Source of the DNA: Tribonema minus
Taxonomy: Eukaryota; Sar; Xanthophyceae; Tribonematales; Tribonemataceae
Direction: 5' to 3'
Assembly: GCA_017506865.1 (NCBI GenBank)
Contig: JAFCMP010000002.1
Span: forward strand, 930,001 to 994,000
Length of the DNA stretch: 64,000 nt
Part shown: one piece after another, positions 31,424-42,180 of the stretch
Position numbering within the stretch: position 1 is the first letter of the stretch
Layout: each line of letters begins with the position of its first letter
Made by a program: the position numbers and the translations under genes
Notes under the pieces: model-generated
What the model saw: only the letters and a program-made list of their open reading frames with translations
What the model was told of the DNA's origin: nothing
Database searches by the model: none

Positions 31424-33205
31424 GGAGTAGCAGTGCTACTTTAGCATGGCACTGAAGTGAACATTGTGGCCTGCTACTTCCTGCTGAGTGTGGGCTGGCC
31501 TATTGCTGAACTGGCCTTAACACTCCCAGTGAATGGAGCCTTAAGTAGCATATCTCCACACTGTAACAGTTAGGTATGGCCATAGTGGGCAGCAAGTTTT
31601 ATGAGGCGGCTGCACCCAGCCATTCTTTCTGTTATCGTTGAAAAATCCTCAATGAAGCATTGCAACAGCAATTCATGTCGAACGTTCATTGAGCTTGAGG
31701 CCACTGACCACTGGCGCCGGGAAGGTTGCAGGCTTACATTGTAAGGCATCCATCACTGAGGCATGAGCAGTTACAAGTGCATGTATTACCGTCGTGCAGG
31801 TAAGAGAGGTTTGTGTGCACTGCCCAGACATCGGTGACCCTCATTTTGCGCAGCAATGTTGCACTGCGCAACAGTTGGCCAGGCAGAGTAGAACCAGGAA
31901 GCTGGCACACGGCAATGTAACAGGTAGAAGTGATGTCGATTATGTAAGGTAGAGCATGGATTAATGTAACTGTAGGCTGTCAGTAACTTGTGTAAGCACT
32001 CAGTTGCTGTGCCAACAGCAGTTGGTGTGTGGCCAATGAGAGTCAAAGAGACAGTTACGCAAGGCAAAAGTGGCCCAAAACGGGACCGATATATGCGCAG
32101 CTTCCCACAACAGGCATTCAAGTTAACCACTCGGCATCATGCCACCCTATCAGATAGGTTAGCTGCTACGCCGTTTAGGGACGTTGGTCGTTGACACAGG
32201 TGGGCGCACACTAGTGCCTCCTTTGCCGCCGTCCCCAAACCCACTTCAAGAGCTCCGCCACATAGACTACTACACAAAACAAGATGACAAATAGCGGCAC
32301 ACAAGATCAGGGTTGATGACGTGCTACTTGTACACGCGGGGAGCAGGGTTGTTTCGCTGCGAACAAGGCGCTTGGGCGGCGTCGTCCACAGATTTCGATT
32401 TTGTCACACAAAGGCAACTGACTTCCGCGGCCCTTTCTAATGTCACGTACAGGCACAACCTTTCTGGCTTGTGCAGACCGACATGCATCATTGTGTACTC
32501 TGAATTACTAGACCATTCCACCATCGCTTGGTTGGATGCCCGTGTGGCAGCAGCAAGCTACTGCACCTGACTGTCAGGCTTGCGTGCAGGAAGTATAAAT
32601 ACTCCTGTTTGAGATCGTCTATCTCTCTGAAGACGTGGTTTATTTTGGACGTAAAAGTACCTTCATTGAAGTGTTGATGAATTGATGTTGTGACAAAGCC
32701 CTGCTCATCGTAGTGCTACCGTCGCATCTCATCTTGCAGCATCTTGAAAAACAAGGCACACGATAAAACTTCTTCAGAAAAGCGTCGTGACACCTAACAG
32801 GTGCGAGAGCAACGGCGGCACGCAGTGGCACCTCGAGCGTCAACTTCGGCCAATATGCCATTGAGTAAGTGACAGCCGATATATGTACAGACCAGCGAAG
32901 CATGCATGTCTGGCAGTTGCCTGTGAGTCAACAAGCCCCGAAAGGCAAGTTTAGCCCCCAAGACAGTCACCGAGCAGCTGCAAGCTTGAGCACACTGCAG
33001 GGGTCTGTCTGACTGACCAGATGAAAGAGCTGCACTGCAAGCAAAGCTTGAGCATCAGATGGAGGTTGCGAATTGATAAAGACTGCATCACACATCAAGT
33101 GATGTCACCGCCACCGAAGCAAAGCAATCAATTTCGTAGTAAATGGTGCAGACACGGTACAATCGTGCACTGTGTAACAGAGGCATGCATGGTTTGGGTG
33201 TACTC
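31424..33205. other. No gene recognised
   Basis: Sequence of lower GC without supported exons. The 5' boundary of the retrotransposon may lie in the first few hundred bases. Confidence 0.35.
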
Positions 33206-33210
33206 ATGGC

Positions 33211-36200
33211 CTATACGTACATGGATGCATAGGCGTTGCATGCAGCTGCAACAGCCGGTCTACCATGTAGGCTTTGGATGAACTGCGCCAGTGTATATGC
33301 TCGCAGCTCAGAGGGCTCCAACAAGCCCGTCAAATCATCCACATTTGCGACATCCTGCGTATCTGACGATTCAAACACCAAACGCTGCCTCTTGACTGGG
33401 GGGGGAGCCTCCAAGCCCTCATGTGGCACCACACCAGCTGCTAGGTCTGTGCGCTCGCTTTGCAGGATGGCATCGAAAAAGCCCCAGGCAAGCTTTGCCG
33501 AGTCGCGGTCAAGTTCGATGTAGTGCAGTGTGCGGCCGTCCAACCAGTAAAATGCGTAGTCGCCTCTTAGGTCCGTGAGTATGACGATGGGCTTCAGCCT
33601 GAGTCAAAAAGGGAGAGCAATGTAATCAGCCAATAAGGCGTAGTAGGACTTTGGCAGGTGACAGATCCAAGTCATACACCGCAGCATGTGCAACAACATC
33701 CCACAGTCATTTATCGGACAGATTGTATGACAAAAGAAGCAGGTGCAACAAGACACATATGGCGTGCATGGCTGCAAGGATGGTTAAGAAGTTATCGTAC
33801 CTAGAAGAGTGGTAGTTGGCCAGCACCAGAGTCACCATTGCTTGGTAATGTGCAGCGGCATTAAGCTCTTTCTTGAGCTCGAAGACCACACGTAGGGCAG
33901 TCTGAGAGAGGTGGACGAGGAGAAGAAGTGCAATATAGGTATGAGTGATGGCTGTGCTGTAGGTACAATGAGTGATGGCTGTGCTGTAGCGACGTTTGGT
34001 CGGCAGGATGTGTGGATGGGAATGCTGATGCAATCTTTACCTCGTTTAAAGCATGTATGCTGCAGGCACATGATGGTTGTACCTGAGGGGAAAGCCGGCT
34101 TCCGCGGAGAATGAGCACTGCATCGGGTTTCCCATGGAAGTCATAGCCCAGGATGTCCGCAACTCCATCCACATTGAGAGAGCAGTGCTGATTGCCATCC
34201 AAAAGCTCAAAGGACCTGTCAATTTCAACAATAGAACAGTCAATGGCTAATTTTAGAGGGCGTGTCAGGCGTTAGCATCAGCATCTGCGGATGACTTCTT
34301 TTTGAACAGCAGTTGAGCACACTCCATAGCCAATATGAATCCGGATAGGTTGCACCACTGTGTTCAGCTGCAAAACATGCCTCTCTGGGCTCAGCGGCAC
34401 GTGGTATAAATATTAACTTCAAGCGCTGCCAGTGCTTGTGGGATGGCTGTAAGAATGGCACTACAATGCTCTGCTGCATGGACATACCTGTCTTGGGGGC
34501 TGATGAGTGCTTTCAAGTAAGGCATGTAGCGATCTGCCTGTGCTTTCTCCACCCTGTCATCCCACCCGAACGGCTCAATGGTAGCACGGCGCGGTTCAAC
34601 AGCCAACGGGGCTGTGTATAGCATCACCTCTAGGCCTGCATGTAAGTAGATATTGCAATGATAGCACATGGGCAGCTTTAGCGGACAGGTTGAGTTGATA
34701 ATGCAATGCGCATCAAAAGTGTGCACTGCATGCATTGATGGAACGCTTATGAAAACAAGCAAGCGCACTTGTGGCCTGCTCACCTGTTTTCCGCCTCATT
34801 ATGTTCCACACTTCTGTGTTTGCGTCGGAGATGGTCTTCCATTTGGAGCCAGTCTTGTTGTCCAGCAGCTGGCGAAGCATCTCTTTCATCTCTGACACAC
34901 AGCAACAGGGCATCACGATCACGTAGGCATGACTGAACAGAGAACGCCTGGTTCGGTAATACAGGCACCCGCCAGATGTGATAGTGACAATAAAGAAGAA
35001 ACCCTGTCGACGCCTCCATCGATGAACATGCGGGCAAAATCATGTTGATAAGAAAGCCACTCAGGATGAACGATATGCCTCGTTGCCTGCGTTCATGATA
35101 ATGTTGCGCATAATTGAGCCCGACACTCAGGTGTTTTGCTCGTGTGCCATGTGGATTGATGTGCTAAACAAGCAATTACTGCACTAGCCCATTTCGAATA
35201 TAGGTAAGTAGGATATCCATGATGGTACAGGGAACCGTTGGCAGAGGCACAGAAGATCGGAAAGTTACTGATTTGCATTGCCGTTGTAGCGCAATTGTAG
35301 AGAAGGTACCACATGTAACAATGGGGCAATTAATGGCCTACGATGACCATCGATGCCCAATGATCAGCTGGTATGGGCAGTGTTCAAGATGTTATGGCTA
35401 TTGATGTGGACAGAGGGAGTGGAAACCAAGCAGCAACAGCTACAACATGGAACTGAACAAGTGACAGATTGTAGTTGGGCTTTGCATCACTGGCAGTAAG
35501 CCTGCGCTTCGCTGCTATTCATATGCAAGACTTGAATAAAGCACGACCGGTGACAGTAGTCAAAACAACGCGGTTTTGCTGACGAACAAACCATACATGG
35601 ATTACTGATTGCTTACCCTTGTCCATTGCAAACACAAGTGCCTGCCACCCGTGTGATTCAAGCTTACCTGTGAAGTGTGCACCAGCACCAGCGTCAAGGC
35701 CGACTGAAGAGGCCGTGGGAGCATAAAACAAAAGGTGCAGAGGCACAATGAGAAGACAGAGAATAGCTTTCACACAATTGACAAGTGAATAGACTGCTGC
35801 TGCGGAAGCAGCCCTGAGCCAAGGGCGTGCAGCACAAGCGTCCGACAGCACACCCTAAATCTTAAAAGTGCGATGCTCGTATTTTACGGGCACTTCCGGC
35901 ACAGGTCACATGGTTATACCTACGATGATTGACCCAAATAGTGCCATGGTATCAAGTGCGCATGCAGAAATGCACAGGGCAAAAGGGCGGACAACAGCAC
36001 CAAAAGCGAATGTGTGTGCGTCAGCTGTGCCTGACAGTGGAAGTCATGCGCTGCCACTTGAGGTAACTGTTCTTGATATTGACCTCAGCAATCCACAACA
36101 AATGTGACACACCACACCAGCGAGGTTGGCAGACTACCTACATGAAGTGAGCGATGGGCACATGCATACTGCCTGTAAGCTGAGTGCAAGTCGTACAGCA

Positions 36201-39050
36201 TGAACAAACATGGCTACCCTGCTGTGCACTGTGCCAGTACTACTAGCCACATAACACGCCATCAGGCGCTGAGTGACGTTGACGCACTGCACCACATGCA
36301 ACTTCTGCAGCCAAACGCAAGAGGCATGCTATGCTTGCAACAGTGATATCACCTATGCCTGCTCTGTTGCCAGCACCAGCCTGCGCAGCCACTAAGAGGA
36401 AATAGGGACAAGGGGGAAGGCGCAGAGGCTTTAATGATACGTGAGCTGAACAGCACCAACGGCTGCAGGACGACTCGAGTCAAACATATGCAACGCAAAC
36501 GCCGCCCTCAGATGGCGCACCACACTCAATTATGAAATATATTAATACTTGACAACGTGCCGGGAGCGGCATATTTGAAACGGGCGGCATTGGCGCACGA
36601 TGCCACAGAGCACACATTGGCATGAGCACAAGCAAAAGGGTGGCTGTGATATGAGGCAGAGTCGCTCCGTATAATTCTTACACAGGGTACAAAAAGTGTG
36701 CACTGCATGCGCAAGCTGTGCGGCAACGGCGAACACTCATACTGATACTACTGTGCATGCGATTGTGCCTGTGCCCGCTGGGAGGTGAGGCTCCCAAGGA
36801 TGCCCTGCAAGCGACCCTGCTCGTCCTGCAGCTTTTCCAACACCCTACTCTCCCCTACTTATGTGATCCCCAAATACTTTCTTTTGAGGAATCACTTAAG
36901 CAGCATTAATTCGATCAGAGCGCGCATGCTGAGAGCACATGGGCACCAGGAGCAGAAGGCAGCGCGTGCCCGCCGAGAAAGCCAGTGCCCACTGAATGCT
37001 CCTGCGCACGTCCGGCGCGCCCATTAAAGTCCAAGACCATCAGCATTTCTCAACAGCCAAAGCGTAACAGCTTCGAACTGCTGCTGATATGGGATGCACC
37101 TATGGGGCACGTAGTGGTAGCAGCCCTCCTCACCTGCTTGCCATTGTGTCTGTGCCGCTTAAAGGTCAGAGTAAGAATCTCGAGACCTCCGAGGGCACGA
37201 GTGATTGTCACTGCGCATGTGCAACCTCCGCCGGGAAACACAAGAATGAATGCAACGCATACAACGCCCATCTCACCTGCAGCCGCGGCACCACCATCGT
37301 CACTGCCAGCGCCAGCTCCGGCTTGTGCAGCACCTGAGGAAAAGACAGACAAGGCAAGAGGCAAAAGGAACAGGCAGGGCATGGGATTAGCCATCATGCG
37401 CATGGTGTGTATGTGCAACATGAGCTGGCAAGCAACAGCAACGAACCTCAATGACTCTGCTTTGCAGCTATACACATTCACCAGCATTTAGAGCCGAAGG
37501 CATTTGCAGAGGAGAGCTGAAGTGGAAGGTGCAAGCCAGCAGCAGGCAGGAAAGCAGGCCCCAATGTGCCAGCAGCCACATGATGCTACGCAACACACAA
37601 GCTCAGAAACAAGGTTCAGGCGCGCTCACACGACAGCAGCAAAATGATGCAACACTGTGGTGACCAGGTGCACATAAGGTAGGGACCAGGAAAGTTGACG
37701 ACAACTTGGCAGCATGCAGGAAATCAAGCCAGTGGCCAGCGCTAGCTTATGCACGCCGAAATCTAGTGCACAGCAATGACCAAATCGCACGAGCCACCCA
37801 AGAGTTATGACATCATGTTAGCAACTGTGTCACTTACAGCTAGGGTTGTGCCGAGAGTATGACGTGTATACATATGCGTTTTGATTCGTCATACATTATA
37901 TATGCGCTTACAGATACAAAGCTTATAAACTCTACACATTTTAATTCATGCTGCACTCAGGTTTTGACGTGTTCTCCACCTCATAGTGTAGCGTGTATAC
38001 TACCCAGTATAATGGCCATTGGCATGGCCATTTCGCACGGGATATCGGCAGACCAGCTGACGGTGATAAGTGACTGACACATACAGTAGCCACTGCTGCT
38101 ACTGCTGAGCAGCCGCCACATGGCAGGCCTCCATGCTGCAACTACAACAGCGCTTTTGTTTTAATGCCAGTTTCTGTTGTTGCCTGTTCTGCAACGCTTG
38201 CACTGTATGCTACTATAACGATCCTCACATATTTGAGCTAAAGAAAATCACACCTGACCCGCTCATCTCATGTGAGCATTATGTTATTCGGAATCTAATG
38301 CGAACAAAGTTGATGTGAGCAGGCATGTAGTGTCATTGCCTCAACATGCGAGACAAGCTGACATGCATGGATTACACAAAGCGCCCTTTGACTTCAAACC
38401 AAAAAATGATGGTCGGCATGGGCAGCCCAAATTATGCAGTTTTTCTTATGATTATTATGATTATGCTGCACTGTGCTGCCCTCTATACCGTGCAATATCA
38501 GTCAGAACATGTGACATGCTGTTGTGAACCATCACAGGTAACTCAGTGAACTTCAAGTAGCTTGCTTCGTGCTCCAAATAAACAACTTGAATCGCAGGAG
38601 ATGTAGTCGCTCGTCGGGGAAAGCGTCTTTTGGCGCTTGCGCCACGCCACCAGTGGACTACTTCGAATGCTAGTTGCCCAGGCATGGCAAGCTACAGGGC
38701 TGGTCCAATACTCCCACACGTGTGCATACGGGAGGTACACAGTATCAGCTGGAAGCCCACCCACCTGCTTGCGCCTGTGCCTGTGCCCGCTGGGAGGTGA
38801 GGTTGTCAAGGATCCGCAGCAGACGCTCCTCCTTCGCCTCCAGCCGGTCCAAGGCCCGGTCCTGCTCTTCCTCGGTCCGGTATTTCGGCAAAGGCACAGG
38901 TGGAGTTGCTTCCCTTGCGATGTAGATGGCTTTGATGGCCTCCTTGGCGTCATTGAGGTCCTGCCGGAATGCTGCGATCTGATCATCGATCACGCTCAGC
39001 GCAGCAGGTGGCCCGCCGCCAGCAGCAGCGGTGTCGCCTGCTTCAGTCAT
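33211..39050 (-). CDS. Crinkler-like protein with PD-(D/E)XK-type C-terminal domain
   Basis: Six C-terminal exons join in phase: 35086-34969, 34891-34784, 34635-34488, 34215-34083, 33901-33801 and 33598-33211 (stop TAG), encoding 331 residues. All acceptors are AG and all donors GT; the first donor (GTGCCT) is weak. Within this part, HPEWLSYQHDFARM is followed by GKPDAVLI (D156) and, across an intron, VVFELKKEL (E177, K179). That is the PD-x(n)-E-x-K arrangement of restriction-like nucleases. KPIVILTDLRGDYAFYWLDG comes next. A likely first exon is 39050-38765 (95 codons from MTEAGD), an acidic coil ending EERLLRILDNLTSQRAQ with donor GTGGGT. Small linker-like exons (35705-35670 and relatives) lie between. 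N-terminal coil plus nuclease-like C-terminus resembles Crinkler-type proteins; that is inference. The middle of the gene is not resolved. Confidence 0.65.
36756..37200 (-). repeat. Two decayed donor-side copies of the Crinkler-like coil exon
   Basis: At about 36845-36756 the minus strand reads LEKLQDEQGRLQGILG then SLTSQRAQAQ. At about 37200-37125 it reads LGGLEILTLTFKRHRHNGKQ followed by GTGAGG. Both correspond to the end of the exon at 38765 (RLLRILDNLTSQRAQAQ). Each is accompanied by a linker-like segment rich in GAGAG codons (near 36353-36394 and 37273-37333). Confidence 0.65.
37255..38160 (+). repeat. Duplicated segment, copy 2
   Basis: Second copy of 20750-21548 in the same orientation, about 16.5 kb away, inside the Crinkler-like locus. 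It ends at ACAACAGCGCTTTTGT, so only the last codons of the Gag-like ORF are present. This is the picture of a 5'-truncated element copy, or of a host segment captured with the element. Confidence 0.82.
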
Positions 39051-39059
39051 GTCAGCTAG

Positions 39060-42000
39060 CCAGTGAGCACACCTGTGAGGCCATAAAAACGGCAGCACAT
39101 CATGCAAAGTTGATCATCAAGCGGGGACAGCCCAAGTCCCCAGTTGCTGGTATGACATTCGCCCAATCAGCTTCGCGCTGAACAAGTCCTGGGCCATTGA
39201 AACAGTCGAACTGCACCTGGCGCCAGGATCGCCCGCTGATCATCGTCACCAATTTTGTCCAACAGCGCATCCAGTCCAGCACCCTTGATGCAGCCATCAC
39301 TCAGCCACCACATCCGTGAAGTGAACGCCAAACACTGAGAAAAACGTCAATTGTTATGCGCACAAACTGCAAGGCGGAGAGGCAGCAGTGGGGAACAAAG
39401 GAATGGCGTAACCCGCAGCACTAACCCGCCTCAGCTGCTTGAGCCAAGAAGCTTCAGCTTTGAACCAGAGCCGATCCCACGTGAGCCCTGCTGCCTACCT
39501 GGTGTGGTTGCAGGAGTCTACTCAACGCTCCGCCGCTTATGCTTTTTGCAGCAGGACGCTTGCGCCATCAGGCAGCTTCCCGCAGCACTGCCTCCAGCGC
39601 CCCCAGACTTCTGCTTCCTGTCGGATAACGCCTCTAGGCACGCACTTTGGGCAGTGCAACACATCTCTGTAAAAAGCTCACCTATGCGTGTGGGTGATGG
39701 TCGGAGCTGGCAGCTCCCAAGAAGGCGCTCTCCAAGTAGCGATGGCGTGTGTGGTGTGGTGTGTGATGTGCCGCGGCGCGGTCTCAAGACTGTAGGTATG
39801 TGCAGGTATGTAAGGTAGGTATCACCACTTTACCGGCGAGCTGAAATTTATAGCGTGTGCCAAACGCCGGATATCTCCTTGGATGCGACGAGGCGCACGG
39901 CCAACTTGCGCTCAAACCACCCCCCGACAGGCGCGTGATTCGCGGAGAGTCTTCGCTGCCTGCGTGCGAAGCTTCCAGCAGGGAGTCGCGCCACGATCGG
40001 CATAACCGAACGCCGAGCAAAACAAGTATGGGGTTGCTCGAGAGTGCACAACGCCCCTACTCATTTTGAGTACATGAGCTGCGGGGTCAGCCCTGTCGCT
40101 GTCCTACGCGAGTCGATAGCTTTGCGACGTCGCCCACACGTGAACGAGGTGTACAGCAGCTGACGATACTGCCACCGCTGCTGGCGCCGAGAGCGTGGCT
40201 GAACTGCCGCTGCTGCCGTGTGCGCGCGTGTCGCAAACGCGCACAGAACGAGACGCCGCTGCTGCCGGCGCTGAAACCGCTGCTGACATGTCGCCGCTGC
40301 CGTGCGCACGCATGTCGCCGCTGCTGTCGTGCGCGCCTGTGTCGCTGCATGTGTGCGCCCAGGTGGTCAATGCAACGCATTTCGACCTGTACGACAATCA
40401 CAAACCCACCCGCCCACCCTTTAGTTTTGTTTCAGTTGTACATGCGCACCTCTTCTGCGTGTGCTACACAAACGCTGGGGGGGAAAAGTGCGCAGTGCCA
40501 ACATGTCGGGGGCGGGTGGGTTTGTGCGCCCAGGTGGTCAATGCAACGCATTTCGACCTGTACGACACATGCACGCATGGACGGAAGCGCCGCCGCTGCC
40601 GGCGCTGAACACGCGGCTGACCCGCTGCCGCTGCTGTGCGCGTCCCTGTCGCAAGCGCACGTAGATGGAAGCGCCGCTGCTGCCGGCGCTAAAAGCGCAG
40701 CCGAGCTGCCGCTGCTGCCGCGAGCGTCCCTGTCGTGAGCGCACGTAGCCTCTGAGATGAAGGCACCGCTGGTGCTGCGGTGAGCGCTCCATGCTGTACT
40801 TTTATTAATTTCGCTTCGCAAGGGGCGTGAAAAGCCCTCTCTGTGGATGTGCACTCAATGCAACATTCCTTCTCCGAAGAGAGACTCAAACGTAAACAGG
40901 CTTCCCCCTCTTCACACTACCACCAACACCCCACAACCAAACCCTACTTAGGGTTGCCCAGCCGTGAGGCACACTTGTCCCATCTTGGAAAAGATTTATG
41001 CAGGCCTGGGTCGCCTTTGACAGCGCCCAGAACTGACTTAAGTGGTGGGAAGGGAAGAAATGTTCTTTAAACTAAACAATCCTTCTTTAATCCAAGCTCC
41101 GTCACTAAGAAGCATTGTGCACAGTGTTCGCGTTGTGCCGGGCATCTGGGTTAGCCCTCACACATAGCACAGCACAACACCGCGAAGCGCAAGCACTGCA
41201 ACAGCACACGGGTTAGGCGACGCACCAAGCGACGCCCACAGGGCAAGGCCCTGCACTACAACAGCACTGCGGCTTAGGTCACGGCCTGCAAGGCACCGAC
41301 CGCGCACAGCGCCAGCATCAAGGCCACACCTCAGGTAAGCCCTGCATTTCTAGCGCTGTGAGGGCACTGCCATGCCTAGCGCACACACTATAAGCACCCA
41401 TATAGGCTTGATGGTGGCACTAGACGCGCTTGCTTGCTTGGCGCTGCAACTATAAGCCGTCATCAAGGTACAATCTGAACACCAAGCTGCGTTCCTGCTG
41501 TAGGTCTGGCACTGTAAGCGCTGTCCGGGCACCATCAGGCTTAGCGCATGCACTAGCAGCACCCACAGAGGCTTGATGCTGGAACTAGACGCGCCTGCTT
41601 GCTTGGCGCTGCCACTGCAAGCCGCTACATGGCCAAAGCGCCGGCACCAACAAGAGTTCGCGAAGTTGCTGTATTGTAAGGGCCCTTGCGGGCTAAGCGC
41701 ATGCACTACGAGTTCGTGCAGAGCATTAGTGGTATCACTATACACTGCATCATGCATTGACGCTGCCACTATAAGGCGCCAAGCGGTACAGCGCAGAGGC
41801 GAGTCACCTTCACTAACTGCACTTTGTCCGCGTTCCACATGATGGCCACAGGTGACAGGCAATTGGCTGCAGCTGCATAAACACGCACAGAGAGCCACTA
41901 AAGGGTTTTTTTTGAAGACAGATGCGTTCAATCACTGTTCACACACTGGCAATGCGTTGGTGGCCTCGACGCTGCACTTGTCACAATTTACACTAATGAA

Positions 42001-42070
42001 AATCCACGATGCGAGTTCTTCGACGAAATTTCGCTGCGAGTTCTTCGCTGAAAAATTTATTGCATAAGGC
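39060..42070. other. No supported gene; local duplications
   Basis: A 44-base block, GTGCGCCCAGGTGGTCAATG followed by CAACGCATTTCGACC and TGTACGACA, occurs at about 40362 and again at about 40536, amid GCCGCTGCTGCCG-rich repeats (40190-40740). A unit of about 169 bases with CTAGACGCGCYTGCTTGCTTGG occurs at about 41417 and 41586. I see no complete exon set. Confidence 0.45.
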
Positions 42071-42080
42071 AAAATTCACC

Positions 42081-42088
42081 TATATAAA
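42081..42088 (+). promoter_or_regulatory. TATA box
   Basis: TATATAAA lies about 93 bases upstream of the ATG at 42181, in an AT-rich stretch that gives way to coding GC content. Spacing suits transcription start at about 42110-42120. This is the clearest core promoter element in the window. Confidence 0.6.
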
Positions 42089-42180
42089 ATTTCACCCCGA
42101 CCTGACAAATGTTCATTCACTCACAACCTTGACAGGAACGGCAACACAGACACACGGACACGGCAAGCGCACAGGACACC

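Noticed and set aside
20750-38160. Long terminal repeats of an LTR element bounded by the two duplicated segments
   Set aside because: They are 16.5 kb apart with a non-LTR element, an unrelated Gag-like ORF and host exons between. Only one segment carries the Gag end, and no primer-binding site or polypurine tract was seen.
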